Of a stretch of 64,000 bases of DNA, positions 1 through 10,987 are shown in pieces. The notes under the pieces were generated by a model. It searched no databases. It was not told the DNA's origin and was given only the letters and a program-made list of their open reading frames with translations. The stretch covers positions 2,914,001 through 2,978,000 of the forward strand of contig JAGKQI010000090.1 of assembly GCA_018806915.1 (NCBI GenBank), read 5' to 3'. The translations under genes were made by a program, and so were the position numbers. Position 1 is the first letter of the stretch, and every line of letters begins with the position of its first letter. Source of the DNA: Phytophthora colocasiae. Lineage: Eukaryota > Oomycota > Peronosporomycetes > Peronosporales > Peronosporaceae.

Positions 1-607
1 CCTTCATCACGTATTGAATCGGCCTGAGTGACTCCTTTGTCCATTCAAGAGCGGACGCGAGAACGTCCGGAACGATGTTGTGTCCCGGGGATCCGATGAT
101 ACAATGCTCCGGCCAGATCGTGAGTGAAAACTTGCCACTGGCCTCCAGCGACTGCGTGTAGGCCAGAACATACTCGTTCAAGCTGGAGTCTCGAGGCTTC
201 CACACCCCGTCCGATATGTTCTGTGCGTAGATCGTCGTGAACGGGTCTGGGGATTCACCCGTCTCGTTCTCCCAGAAGATTCCGTGGGCAATGTGGTATC
301 TCTGGTGCGAGTCCATGGTCAAAACAACTTGAGATAACTCCGTCGTGTGGTTTGAGATGAACGCGGCGATTCGAGCAGCGTCAGCGTTGGCTGAGTCAAT
401 GGCCAATGAACCTCCAGGGTGGAAGCTCACTTGCTGGTCGATGACTAAAATGCCGAGACCACATTCCGGAATTTCATTCGCCAAACGAGCAGCTCTTTCA
501 ACGTCGCTTTCGAAGTCGGTAACGCAGTCCTTACTGTCTGCGGTTGAAGCGACTACAGATGCGAGCAACGCAATGCTCGAAGCGAAGAACCAGCACTTAG
601 AGAGCAT
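1..607 (-). CDS. Secreted nicotinamidase/isochorismatase-like cysteine hydrolase (3' end outside window)
   Basis: An open minus-strand frame runs from an ATG at 605-607 to the left edge (about 202 residues), so the C-terminus is missing. Residues 1-23 form a hydrophobic signal peptide (MLSKCWFFASSIALLASVVA), predicting secretion. The mature part carries family landmarks: an ILVID segment near residue 55 whose Asp is the usual catalytic acid, a PGGSLAI loop near 65, a TMDSH metal-site type motif near 98, IAHGIFW, and WPEHCIIGSPGH near 170. These fit nicotinamidase/pyrazinamidase and isochorismatase-like hydrolases, which cleave amide or enol-ether bonds in small molecules. The nucleophilic Cys would lie beyond the window and was not seen. 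It lies 238 bp downstream of the next minus-strand gene. Substrate is not known; the family call is firm, the substrate is not. Confidence 0.82.
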   Translation of the reverse strand, partial: MLSKCWFFASSIALLASVVASTADSKDCVTDFESDVERAARLANEIPECGLGILVIDQQVSFHPGGSLAIDSANADAARIAAFISNHTTELSQVVLTMDSHQRYHIAHGIFWENETGESPDPFTTIYAQNISDGVWKPRDSSLNEYVLAYTQSLEASGKFSLTIWPEHCIIGSPGHNIVPDVLASALEWTKESLRPIQYVMK

Positions 608-845
608 GACCGAGCGATTTGGAGAAGGAGTGTCAGAAACCCGAGAAGTTTGGAAATGAGTCTTCGAGCCACAAGTGTAGTGGTTCTGGGATTACTTTTC
701 CTAGTACTGCTGCTGAGTTCTATCCTTTCCTATGGGTAAGTAAAGAGTTTCCAACGGTAGCCTCGTGAATGGCCCTTGAAGACAAGTTAGCAGTGTTCAG
801 TAAATCTTCTGCCGTTAATAAAAGTGAACGGTGACTTCGAGATCT

Positions 846-3800
846 TCAAAGGAAAAGTCTTGAACCGCATAACACACGTTCACGTAAAGCAAGCCGGTCA
901 GCATCGCGCTGAGCTTCGTCTGTCCTGTCCCCCTCACTCTCCTCGACTGGGGAATGGTAACGCAAGCAAACTGTGCCGTGGTGTTTCACACTTTCGGGTC
1001 CAACGGCATCCGGACGGCCCCAGCCTGGCGGCGGGAGCACAGCCATGCTGTCTGTCGAATCCGAAATGCCTTGATCTCCTCCAGTTGCTGTAGTGTTCGG
1101 TCGATAAGAAGCGTTCTGCCAACAAGAGGTTCCTTCTTGTAGCGCAAGTTGAGCCAACATCTGAACGAGTTCCCTTTCATCGTAAATGCTCAAATCTAAG
1201 GGCGGATATTGTCGATCAGGTTGTAGCGGATCCAAGATATTCAGCCATCCAAGCCGTTTGACACATTCCTCTTGATCCTCAACTGAGAGACCGTCGTAGA
1301 TCTAGCAGTGTACAACGTTAGAGCAGTTTTAACCTCCTGGATTACTATCGGGTTCATACCTGAACGAAGTTTTCCAAATCCACGATTCGAGAAAATGCGA
1401 GGCAGGCAGCGCGAGCGCGAGCTCGAACTGCGTTCGGAAAGGCTTGGACGAGTTCTTGAGCTTGTGCGCAGCTCAGCCAGCGGTCGGCTACCAATATTTC
1501 CAGTAACAACAGCTTTTGATGGAGTCCTTCCACTGTATTCGTGAGTCGATCCATTGCTTCACCTGCGATACTGCGCCTCTTGTTTTTCTGGAGTGTCTCG
1601 GCCGCTCGAGTTCGTACAAAGCGCCGTATAAGCTCCCAATGCAGCAACGCCTGAGTCCTCTTCTTACTGTCTGAAGAACCTGAAGTCGGATCCTCTTGGT
1701 CCCTTCGATCTTCGCAAAGAGCATCGATCTCGTTTTCACTTGGAGGCTGAGCCAAAACAGCCAGCAACTGCTCAAAACGGCGTTGGCTCAGAGGCTTCGT
1801 GCCTCGAGGAGGACGCGTTGTGCTCACATAGTAGAAGACGAGCTTGGAAGGAGGTGGGAGTAGGTTCGAGACGGATCGCTCACGTACTGGTCCGAGTACT
1901 TTGTTAAGGATGTAAGTGCTCGAGAGCAGTACTGGTTCCCCGTCCAGCGTAGCCCATCGGAAGTTCTCCCAGTTGCCACTCTGTGAAGTATCACCACGTC
2001 CAGAACGCCAGCGACTGAACTGCTTCTCCTCTTGTGCTATCAATGCCAATCTACGCAGTGCGACGCGATGGTCGTCACGACTCAAGTCGAACGCGTACGC
2101 ATTGGTGAGAGCTCCTAGTTGTACACTGAATAACTGAGCTCCAAGCCACCGACGCAATGCCAGTCGTTCGAGCCACTGGTTGTGGATATCCACGATGCGA
2201 GTCACCAGACTAACTGCATCTCGGTGGTCGATAATACGTGGTAGAAGTCTCGCAAGAGCTGCTAATCTCCGTCCAGGCCGCACAGCAGAGGAAGCTGCTC
2301 CTTGCCGAGTCAGTAAGTGCTCGCCTTGAGATGCAGACAGATACATCCCTGATTCAGCCAGAACGGTATGCAAGAAATCGGTCTGCTCCGTAATGTTCCG
2401 ACTGATACTGGAAGCATTGACGAGGAACCTCGATAGCATACTGTCGGGCATCAACATAGAGTCAGAAGGCCGCTGGGATTCTCCTGCGTAGCCTCCTGTA
2501 TCATGTTGCTGGTCCGTGTCGACGCTTCCTACACTATGAGCGAAGTCTGCAATGAGTTGTCCAGTATTCGGGACTTGCCAAGCCACACCGGACGCGACTT
2601 CGCATGGTTCCAGTCTTATTAACTTGGCCTCCTCCTTCTCGTGTACTGTTTGTGGGTCATCGTGGACAGTCAGCACTTCGGATGTCATAAATTCCAGAAA
2701 CTCATACGCGTCGATCTCCCCAGACCCGTCTAAGTCGTACTTTGCTATCACACGGGCGATCGCGTCGTTCACTTGCACTTCTTCACTCACTCCTAGAAGC
2801 TGGAAGACACGTCGAAGTTCGTCGATATCTAACGACCCAGAGCTGTCTGAGTCTACAAAAGCAAAGCCAACACGGGCGAAGAGATCGGCGAACTCACGTT
2901 TGTGTAGAGCTCCACTGTTGTCGTAGTCATACTTTTGTAGGATAGCAGTAAGCTGTTCATCGGACACTTCAAGTCCACAACTCCGCAGAGCAGTAACTAA
3001 CTCAGTGAACTCCACAGCGCCAGATCCGTCCTCGTCTAGACGTTGAAACAGCATCGCCACTGGATTGAGCGATTTCCCATTGTTAGTGATGTTGATAACT
3101 GCTTCGTCTACCGGTGGAGAGGAGGAAGAAGGTTTAACGAGACGTTTAACCATTTCGAGCTTCGTCACTTGTCCTCGAGTTACAGAGTACTCGAGTTTGG
3201 TAAACCGGTGACGTCCAGGATGAGATACCGCCAGACGTAGTAGTTCGTGGGCGACCATGTGCTCGTACGCGTCACTCAGATCTAGCACGTAGCTGCCTGT
3301 TGGATCCACTGGGTTAAATACATGTAATTGTTCGTCACCCGTAGCCGCAGACATCGTCGGTGCTGATACATTCAAACTGCAATCCAATAGCGAAAGCTGA
3401 CAGACTGAAGACGCCCCAGAGTTTGGACGAGGTGCACAACTCGCGTGCATCAGCGCTTTACCGCCCTGAACGCCAAGAGGATTCCCGTCGAGAGAAAGCA
3501 TCGCCAAGGAAGAGTTCACTGCCAAACCACTGGCCAAGCCTACTCCTCCACGAGGGGATATCCCATTGTAACTCAATGTGAGGCGTCTTAACCTCGCACC
3601 GGCACGTAATGCATGTGCGATAGCAAACGCCCCCTTGTCCCCCAATGAATTGTAGCTCAAGTCTAATTCTCGCAATTGATAATTCATCGGCAAAGCTGCC
3701 GCGATGAAGCCACAACCGGCTGAATGGAGCTGGTTCCATGACAAATCCAAATGTTGCAGTGTCAAGTTAGCTGTAAGCATCGTACCAAGCGCTTGACCTC

Positions 3801-5010
3801 CAGTAAAAAGCTTCAAGGAAGTATCTTCTTCCTCCTCCTCTTCGTCTTCCTCAACGATGCGTATCCCTTTACTACATGTAGCCAGCACTTGAAGACCGAT
3901 CTGGTTCCCACGCAATAAAAGTCGCTCAATCGACTTGTTCCGTTCAAGAGCCTTCGCCAATCGTGCACTCTCTTCGTCGCTTAAAGTCATTTCATTCAGC
4001 GCCAAAACACGCAACGTGCAGAGGTTGGAGCGGACGTAACTTCGAAGGACGTTCGCCGCATCGATTCCAATCGGGTTGGACGACACGTCGAGAGACGTCA
4101 AGTGTGGTTTGTTCTCCAACGCCCGCACCAAACAGCTTATCCCTGCGTCGGTCAGACGGTTGTCACACACGTTGATACACTCAACGAGCGGCAGCTCTGG
4201 CAAACAAGCAGCAAAGCGCACAATAAAGTTGTCGCCCAGCCCCTGATGACTGAAGTCGAAGGCGCGTTTGTTGTACTCCCTTCGGAGTAAAAGTGTTGGT
4301 GCAGCTTGACCACCAGCAAGACAGGCGCCTAAGAAGAGCGTACGTGGAGAGCGCGGGACAGTTGATACGAGGCTCATATCCCCTCCACCTACCGATATCT
4401 GAGCTTGTTCTAGCGTAGGTAGAGATCGCCGCATTCCGGTTGAGCGTCGTAGACTGACGGTCGAGTTACGTCGTTGCGACTCGCGATGCTGTTCGTGTGT
4501 CTCGCGGTCGATGAATAGATGAGGTTTGCTGTGCAGTTCCTTGTACATTTGGTAGTACGACGTCCGCGCTTCCGGCCCAAAGTACTTGAGTTTCGTCCGG
4601 TCAACGTCCATCTCGGATTCTCCTTTCGACAGCTTTTCACGTGCATCAGCCGCCTCTTGTGCTGCCATCTCCGATAACATCCGAGGATCATCCAAAGGTG
4701 CAAACACGAACGCACGGCGCTGTTCGTTGACTTTCAACGCTTCAACACGTCGAGGTCGTGTATCTTTCCGTTGGTGTCGATGCTCCTCCAGCATCTTCTC
4801 TATTTCGTCATAAGACTCCTCGAGCGTCATAGGACGTGATTCATTCCCAGATTTTAATTGCTTCTTGGATAGTGTTAGTGAGAGTTGTGTAGGCTGTTTG
4901 GTGGGCGACGGCAATGGGGCTAAAGTGGACGGCACAGCCGGCGGTCGAGTCTCTTTGCAGCTTCGGATCATTCCAACGGACGTATCGAGCATATTTTTCT
5001 CCCAGCTCAT
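846..5010 (-). CDS. Leucine-rich-repeat and EF-hand protein, one intron
   Basis: Exon 1 is 5010-1360 (1,217 codons) and exon 2 is 1301-846. The 58-bp intron (1359-1302) has a GTATGA donor, a CTAAC branch-like site and a TAG acceptor, phase 0; without splicing the frame stops one codon after the donor. Residues about 255-545 hold ribonuclease-inhibitor-type LRRs (LTSLDVSSNPIG, LQHLDLSWNQLH, LRELDLSYNSLG, LRRLTLSYNGIS) broken by an acidic run near 390. Residues about 650-780 hold four EF-hands with recognisable calcium loops (DEDGSGAVEF, DYDNSGALHK, DSDSSGSLDI, DLDGSGEIDA). The N-terminal 240 residues are polar and the C-terminal 500 are not recognised. A calcium-responsive scaffold is plausible but unproven. 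The last about 100 residues of exon 2 are low-complexity; a second intron there (for example ending at a CCCCAG near 945) could change the C-terminus. Confidence 0.8.
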
Positions 5011-5593
5011 CCGACCGAGGAATTTACTTGGAGACTGAAGTGTTGGTGATACAGCGGAAGGTGAGCCATTCTACTCTGATGACAAGCAAATGGGTTTAGT
5101 GATGGCAGAAAAGGACTGGGAATTGAGACGTACGGAGTGAGGAACCAAAGGCAATTGTGTGCATTGACCGCCATATACATTGCGCTTCGAGGACATGGTT
5201 AGAAGTGAATGAAGAACTGCATCAAAGCCAAAATAGAGCTTGTCATGTTGAAGAGACCGTTTCTGACTGACGTGGCAGAGTAGCCATCATAATATGATTG
5301 TATATTATACAGTTGATCATTGTACTTTGTACTGAAACTTATCCGATGCAAGAAATCAATTTATTATCTCTTACAGTACCAGTCGGATGTGAAACAGTCT
5401 CATAAGTAGGTATAATTTTTCAAAATATTAATTCCTACAGTGTTTTAAAAATCAAAATAGATACTGTACAGCATCTCTCCAACAGCCAGCCATTCTTGCC
5501 TTCGACGTCATATTCCATCGTGCTAGCAAGCAGCACCCAGGCCCCGTAGCTCCCCCTCCTCTAGGTAGAACAGACCCCCTTACACAGCAGACC
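5011..5593. promoter_or_regulatory. Divergent intergenic region with a candidate initiator
   Basis: This 583-bp AT-rich stretch separates two divergently transcribed genes and must hold both promoters. A CCATTCTTGCC at 5490-5500, about 100 bp before the plus-strand ATG, resembles the oomycete initiator (pyrimidine-CATTYY). No convincing match was found for the minus-strand gene. Nothing else coding is seen. Confidence 0.4.
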
Positions 5594-6883
5594 ATGGTGC
5601 GCGGCAAGAAGATCGGACTGGGCGAGTTCCTAGGCGACCAGGCGGCCGCTTACATCCCGGAGGCGGCGCTGCCGTCCGGCCCGCGCGCTCGCGCTGACGA
5701 CGACGACGGAAACTACCGCGGCGGCCGTGGAGGCGACCGCTTCGCAGAGCGCGAGCAGTCGCGCAGTGAGCAGGCGGACCAGTGGCGCGGAGACCGTGGC
5801 GGCCGTGGCGGCGGTGACCGCTATGGCCGCAGCGAGGAAGGCGGCAACTGGCGCGGCGGCGGCGCCGACCGCTTCGGTGGCCCCTCGCGCTACGACCGCC
5901 CGTCGCGCGACGATTTCCAGTCGGAGGAACGCCCGGCACACATGCGTCTGAACCTGTCGCGTCGCGGAGAGAGTTCGGGCGGTAGCGGTGACGCGCGCAA
6001 CGGCAGCGGCGACAAGTGGTCGAGCGCGTTCGGTGGCAGCGGAAGCGGCCGCTTCGACCGCGGTGGCGACCGGTTTGGCCGTGATGACCGCGGCGGCGAC
6101 CGGTTTGGCCGTGATGACCGTGGAGGCGACCGATTTGGCCGTGACGACCGGTTCGAGGGCCGTGCAGCTGGCCGCTTCGCCCGTAGCGACGATCTGTCGT
6201 CGGGCATGTCGAACCTGCGCGTGGGTGGACGTCAGGAGCAGGCGCCAGCTGAGCCGGAAGTGCTGGACAAGAAGGCGCGTGCTCAGCTGAAGCGCGAGGA
6301 GCGCAAGAAGAAGGCCGAGGAGGAGCGTCTGGCTGCTGAGGAGGCCAAGCGCGTCGCTGCCGAGGAGAAGAAGAAGGCGGAGGAGTTCGCGGCCAAGAAG
6401 GCCGACGTTGACCGGGAGACAATGAAGCAGGTGCTGGCAAGTGGCAAGAAGGGTGAGGAGCTGGCAGCCGTGGCTAAGGACATTTTCAAGAAAAACGGCC
6501 GTCCCACCGGCGCCGTGGTCTTCGAAGCCGTGACGAATGCGGCTGAGGACGTGGCCAAGTCCAGCGCCAACTGGATTGCTATGCCTGCGTACGGCGAGCT
6601 GCTCAAGTTCGCCATGGAGGACTCGGACAAGAAGGACCAGATGGAGGCGCTGTACGCTCTGCAGGTGTTCCTGAACAAGTACGACTTCCCCAAGGGTTTG
6701 ATCGAGAAGTGCTTCATGGCCCTCTACAGTCTTGACATCATTGACGAGTCTGGTTTCTTCGAGTACAAGTACGATGTGGACGGAGACGTGCCTGGTCGCA
6801 TGAAGGCTATTATCCAGACATCGACGTGGCTCACGTGGCTTGAGACGCCCGAGGAGGAGAGCGAGGAGGAGGACGAAGAATAG
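5594..6883 (+). CDS. RG-rich protein with C-terminal W2 domain (eIF4B/eIF4G-like translation factor)
   Basis: A single 429-codon exon starts at ACCATGG, a strong start context. The N-terminus (VRGKKIGLGEFLG) resembles the opening of eIF4B-type proteins. Residues about 38-200 are rich in RGG, GGDR and DRFGR repeats typical of RNA-binding low-complexity tracts. Residues about 225-275 form a highly charged Lys/Glu/Ala helix or coiled coil. Residues about 280-420 look like a W2 (eIF5/eIF2B-epsilon/eIF4G C-terminal) HEAT-like domain, ending with the characteristic aromatic and acidic box (TWLTWLETPEEESEEEDEE). Such domains bind other initiation factors, so a cytoplasmic role in translation initiation is likely. 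GC and codon use are strongly biased, as expected of a highly expressed gene. The W2 call rests on the terminal box and the helical pattern. Confidence 0.8.
   Translation: MVRGKKIGLGEFLGDQAAAYIPEAALPSGPRARADDDDGNYRGGRGGDRFAEREQSRSEQADQWRGDRGGRGGGDRYGRSEEGGNWRGGGADRFGGPSRYDRPSRDDFQSEERPAHMRLNLSRRGESSGGSGDARNGSGDKWSSAFGGSGSGRFDRGGDRFGRDDRGGDRFGRDDRGGDRFGRDDRFEGRAAGRFARSDDLSSGMSNLRVGGRQEQAPAEPEVLDKKARAQLKREERKKKAEEERLAAEEAKRVAAEEKKKAEEFAAKKADVDRETMKQVLASGKKGEELAAVAKDIFKKNGRPTGAVVFEAVTNAAEDVAKSSANWIAMPAYGELLKFAMEDSDKKDQMEALYALQVFLNKYDFPKGLIEKCFMALYSLDIIDESGFFEYKYDVDGDVPGRMKAIIQTSTWLTWLETPEEESEEEDEE
6061..6150 (+). repeat. Three 30-bp in-frame repeats
   Basis: Three consecutive 30-bp units encode GGDRFGRDDR three times within the RG-rich part of the W2 protein. 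The first two differ at one or two bases, indicating recent slippage or unequal exchange; copy number may vary between strains. Confidence 0.85.
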
Positions 6884-7045
6884 ATTTCATGAGCGTGGGT
6901 TGACAAGGTATTTTACGTACGGAAGCGCAGGCCTTCGGCTGCTTCTTAGCATAATTAGGTGTTGTCGGCCGCGACGGTCACTCCTCCTGCAGCTATCGTG
7001 TTTAAGATACAATTTGGAATGGAAATATGCATCGATCATCTCTGT

Positions 7046-10000
7046 CTAAGAATCACGTGCAGTGACCGACGTCACCATGTCCTGGATCGTAGCCATTGGC
7101 GGTCGGTAGATCTCTGGGAGCAGCTTGCGCTGTAGAGAATTGAACGAGTACTTGAAGCGTCCGACGTTCTTCTTGGCGATGTGAATACGAACGCCGAACT
7201 CCCGCATCGTGTTGGCCACGTCTTTGACTTCTTCCAGAGGTCCGTACTCCGTAGCGCTTCCTGCTTCGATTTCTTGAAGCACATGACGTTTACGCTGCAC
7301 AAGAAGTCGAGCCTGCTCGAGTGTAGTGCTCATAGCAGTTCGATCTTTGCCAGACTTGCAGTACGTGACTCTGCCACCATTGAGACTGCGTACTGCGTCG
7401 GCGGCGTGCAGCAAGATGCACGTGTTCTTGGACGCTGAGTTCTCACTTTCTACGCTCACGCGCAAGTTTCGCAAGATCTCGTCGGGGTGAGATCCTACGC
7501 TGGCTTCCGACATCCCAATCCCGCACACCTCGGTGAAGCGGTTGTAGTAGTCGGAGATGGTGCGGAAGCTCGTGCTGTTGATCTTCCGCTGGATAGAGAC
7601 ACCAGAGTGCCCCACCATGTTCGCTAAACTCTGCATTTCATTGATTCCTTGAGTAAATAGCACTGCCGTGACGCTAATCAACGCACCACTCTTCAAACTC
7701 TCAGGAAGAATCGCAAACTGAGCAGGAGGCACCGGGACTTTAATGATGTAGCCCGAATCTTCATCCTTCTCCACCACCACCTCCGCGTCATAGCCTTCAC
7801 AAAGCTTAAAAGAGAATGTCTCCAAGCACTTAATGGCCACCCAGGCATCCGAAATCATGTAAAGCTCCTTCCCATGTGAAGAAATGAGACTCTCCCATCC
7901 GATCAAGAACCCGATCTGTGCCATTTGATTCAGCACCTTATCATTTCGTTCCTGAAGACACAAATCGAGCTCAGCCATGAAGCACGTCACCAAGCTACTT
8001 ACAGATTGAGAAACTGCAACGCTCTTTCGCAAATAGTAATCCGTTCGTAGCATTTCCAGTCGGCACAACATCCGCACAGCGTAGTTGACGGACGTTGTGG
8101 GATCCACACCTTCCTCTGGCTCCACTCGGAGCGAAGGATACTTGGCGTAAACTGCATTCTTCTCGTCGCTGTTCTTTTGGTCCAGCTGCCGGGAGCTTTT
8201 CTTTTTGACGACAAATCTCTTGTTCGACAAAGCTCTGGCTCGAGCTGCAGCAGCTTTTCGAGCCATGATCGAGTACTTCGACGTCTTCTTCTTCGGTGCT
8301 TGCTCAACTGGCGCTGCCGAGGCAGCTGCAATTGCACCACTGGCGGCTGGTGCGTCTGAAGAGAAGCCGCTATCTGTGCTATTCACATCATCCTCAGCCT
8401 CTGATTCGTTCTCGTCTTCCATAGGCGGATAGAAGAAGTCGGACGAATCTTCAGGAATAAAACAGTTGCTATCACTAACCGGACTTCCCATTAACCGTGG
8501 AGTGCTTTTTTCCAAAACCGACTGAAAATTATTCATTTCAAGCTCCATCTCACGCAGACCGCAATCAGTTAATCCCATCGCGTGTGCAGTAGGAGCTCCA
8601 CAAGTTACAGTTGCGTGGGTCTCCGGAATCATCATACGCTCCTGTATTGACAGCGACTGGTGAGAAATAGGCGCTCCAGAGTGTGCATCGACGTCGTCCA
8701 GGCCAAGTAGGTCCTCTGATGACGCCTGCGCATCCATTACGGGGTGCGGCAGTGATTGAGATCCAAAGTGACGGAAAATACGGAAGTACGAAACATGCAG
8801 GTTGGTCGGGATTCCTTGAATATCTGCGCGCTTCTTGTGTAAACTTGACTTGAACGTTTTCTTTTCTTCAACCAAATGTTCTGTCAATCGAATCATATCT
8901 GTAACCTCAGTCACTTGCTTCTGAATATGCAGAGCATGTGGATACAGGAAGTTCAAAGGGATTTCACTTTCAACAATGCCATCATTCGGAGGAGGCGAGC
9001 AGTCTGAGGCCCGTCTGTATCGTCTTGGAAGAGCTGGGGATGGTTCCAATTTGACACCAGTGAGCAGGTCATCACTTGCTGACTCGAGTGGATTTGCGAG
9101 TAAAATGTTAATGCGAAGTTGAATTTGTCCAAACACTTCATCAGTTGAAGGCGAGCGGACATCGAACCAGTCGACAAGTGTGAGGGACGTCACAATTTGG
9201 CGCGATCTCGCTTCGTGATTCCCACTCGCATTCCCTTCAGCTCCATCATCATCATCAAACACATTTTTTTCTTCCACTGTCATCGCGTCCCGAACACTCA
9301 GCAGCGGAATCATCACTTCGCCAATCAAGTCATTTTCCACACCGCTCATATAGCCGTAGTGCTCGTTGAATACTTGAAAGCGCAGCCATCCAGCAAGCGG
9401 TTGATCCACCAGGTTCGGTCTATAAAATACAAATTGCTTCAGTGCATTTACAGGAGATACAACCACACGGCTCTTCAGTGTCCGTGACGCGTGATACTTC
9501 GTATTGGGCTTTCCGTGAGGGCATTTAGTGCTGGCATTTTTGTTCGTTGACCATACCGGATTTGTCGAGTCGTACTCCGTGTTCGTTTTCCCCACTGCAT
9601 ACTCGTGACTTCCCATTATACCGTCTTCAAATTTGACCACAACGAAAGGATGTACACTGTTGCTAGTTTCGGCCGTTTGGTCTGTATCGGGGTCATTGCT
9701 GCTAAATGACGACGAAGAAACATTACTCCCACCCCATTTCCCGGCCTTTATACGATTCACAAAGCCGCCTCGACCGCCCACCATACCACCCATCGAAAAT
9801 CCGGAAGTGCGAGATGTTCGTACTTCCAGATCAGTTGTCATATCAGTTTCAGCACCCGCTGCAGCATTATTCCTTGACTTGGCTCTCAAGTCACGTCCAG
9901 AAACCACCTGTACACGGAAAACGTCATGTCCAAAGTTGAGCGCCTCCGCGTCGTTATCAAAGTAGCGGTTCTTCTTGCGGGTGTAGTTGTATCGCAACTT

Positions 10001-10987
10001 CCACTCGTCGTACATCTGCAGCAGCTCATACTGACACACCCGCAGCAGTTGCAACGGGATTTTAACGCTGAAATCCACTTCCGCCGCCTCTTCAACTGCT
10101 AATTTCGCGTTTGCAGCCTGCATTTCCGCGAGTTCCTCCCTCATCAACGGGTAGAACAAAAAACTCCTGAACAAATTATGCTGCGCCTTGAAAAGCGGAT
10201 GCTCTTGTGGCTGAATATTAGCAAACTGTAGCTCCACCGTCGCACCGTCCAGCACCGTCGAATGCACTGGCAACGTCATTTTCTGCTTGTAATTGCCGCT
10301 AGTTGCCACCGTATACATTTCTTGGAAGGAAGTCAAGGCGTATCCAAACACTTGACTGTTCTTGTTGGACGACGTTCCTTCATCCGGAATCATCACCATA
10401 ACCTGCACATGTCGGTCGTATTCCGCCGGGTTCTTGCAGCGGACACTAAACCCCACCGAGAACATGGGATTGCGGCTTTTATGGCGTTCGCTCCAGTAGC
10501 TCTCACTGTCCAGCAGTCCATTAGCTGGAAGTGCTGCTTTCTCCGTAAACCCTGCCCCTAATTCCCCGAAATTATCCATTTCAACACTCAACCCACCACC
10601 AGAACGTGGAGAATGTACTGAAATATCAGCACCAAATCCGAAGATCGGGGTTTCTCCACTGACGCGCACCTCTACGTTCACTTCAGTGGGAGCTTTGGCC
10701 CTTGGGGACTTGGTTGTGCCACTGCTCAACATGTTAAATGCTCCACGTACTAACGTTTGTGCTGACCGAGCGGGGGACACGAGCGAATTGCCGTCTACGC
10801 CTCGACATGAGACGAAGAAGTGCAGCACTTGACGGTCTGGTTCGGCGTCACTTGATGGCATTTCAACGGGGGAAGAGGGCGTAAGGAGGGGAAGAGAGAA
10901 GGACGAGTCTGTATTGTCGGCAGAAGACGCAGAGGCGGACGCAGGGAGCGGCGGCTCGTCGAACACCATGAGGTTCGGACTCGCCAT
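7046..10987 (-). CDS. Inositol polyphosphate 4-phosphatase (type I/II) homologue
   Basis: The 1,313-residue product is predicted to remove the 4-phosphate of PtdIns(3,4)P2 or inositol phosphates at membranes. The CX5R signature CKSGKDRT sits near residue 1210 and is very close to the INPP4 motif CKSAKDRT; it is preceded by GGRVTY and followed by a conserved C-terminal helix region. A C2-like domain is visible at about residues 355-625 (FRVQVVSGRDLRAKS ... NPVWSTN), interrupted by a glycine/serine-rich insertion, and a second C2-like beta-rich part lies at about 55-265. A basic, Ala/Arg/Lys-rich linker precedes the phosphatase part. The open frame extends 35 codons upstream to 11092, but the ATG at 10987 (AACATGGCG) has the better context and the extension contains a GTTTGT that could be an intron donor. 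It converges with the upstream plus-strand gene, with 162 bp between them. Confidence 0.85.
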   Translation of the reverse strand: MASPNLMVFDEPPLPASASASSADNTDSSFSLPLLTPSSPVEMPSSDAEPDRQVLHFFVSCRGVDGNSLVSPARSAQTLVRGAFNMLSSGTTKSPRAKAPTEVNVEVRVSGETPIFGFGADISVHSPRSGGGLSVEMDNFGELGAGFTEKAALPANGLLDSESYWSERHKSRNPMFSVGFSVRCKNPAEYDRHVQVMVMIPDEGTSSNKNSQVFGYALTSFQEMYTVATSGNYKQKMTLPVHSTVLDGATVELQFANIQPQEHPLFKAQHNLFRSFLFYPLMREELAEMQAANAKLAVEEAAEVDFSVKIPLQLLRVCQYELLQMYDEWKLRYNYTRKKNRYFDNDAEALNFGHDVFRVQVVSGRDLRAKSRNNAAAGAETDMTTDLEVRTSRTSGFSMGGMVGGRGGFVNRIKAGKWGGSNVSSSSFSSNDPDTDQTAETSNSVHPFVVVKFEDGIMGSHEYAVGKTNTEYDSTNPVWSTNKNASTKCPHGKPNTKYHASRTLKSRVVVSPVNALKQFVFYRPNLVDQPLAGWLRFQVFNEHYGYMSGVENDLIGEVMIPLLSVRDAMTVEEKNVFDDDDGAEGNASGNHEARSRQIVTSLTLVDWFDVRSPSTDEVFGQIQLRINILLANPLESASDDLLTGVKLEPSPALPRRYRRASDCSPPPNDGIVESEIPLNFLYPHALHIQKQVTEVTDMIRLTEHLVEEKKTFKSSLHKKRADIQGIPTNLHVSYFRIFRHFGSQSLPHPVMDAQASSEDLLGLDDVDAHSGAPISHQSLSIQERMMIPETHATVTCGAPTAHAMGLTDCGLREMELEMNNFQSVLEKSTPRLMGSPVSDSNCFIPEDSSDFFYPPMEDENESEAEDDVNSTDSGFSSDAPAASGAIAAASAAPVEQAPKKKTSKYSIMARKAAAARARALSNKRFVVKKKSSRQLDQKNSDEKNAVYAKYPSLRVEPEEGVDPTTSVNYAVRMLCRLEMLRTDYYLRKSVAVSQSVSSLVTCFMAELDLCLQERNDKVLNQMAQIGFLIGWESLISSHGKELYMISDAWVAIKCLETFSFKLCEGYDAEVVVEKDEDSGYIIKVPVPPAQFAILPESLKSGALISVTAVLFTQGINEMQSLANMVGHSGVSIQRKINSTSFRTISDYYNRFTEVCGIGMSEASVGSHPDEILRNLRVSVESENSASKNTCILLHAADAVRSLNGGRVTYCKSGKDRTAMSTTLEQARLLVQRKRHVLQEIEAGSATEYGPLEEVKDVANTMREFGVRIHIAKKNVGRFKYSFNSLQRKLLPEIYRPPMATIQDMVTSVTARDS

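Noticed and set aside
934..1180. Alternative minus frames overlapping exon 2 of the LRR/EF-hand gene
   Set aside because: The frame continuing from the phase-0 splice is the longest; the others could matter only if another intron exists, which I could not show.
5580..6440. 286-codon minus-strand frame
   Set aside because: Antisense shadow of the GC-rich RGG region; composition mirrors the plus-strand repeats and no domain is visible.
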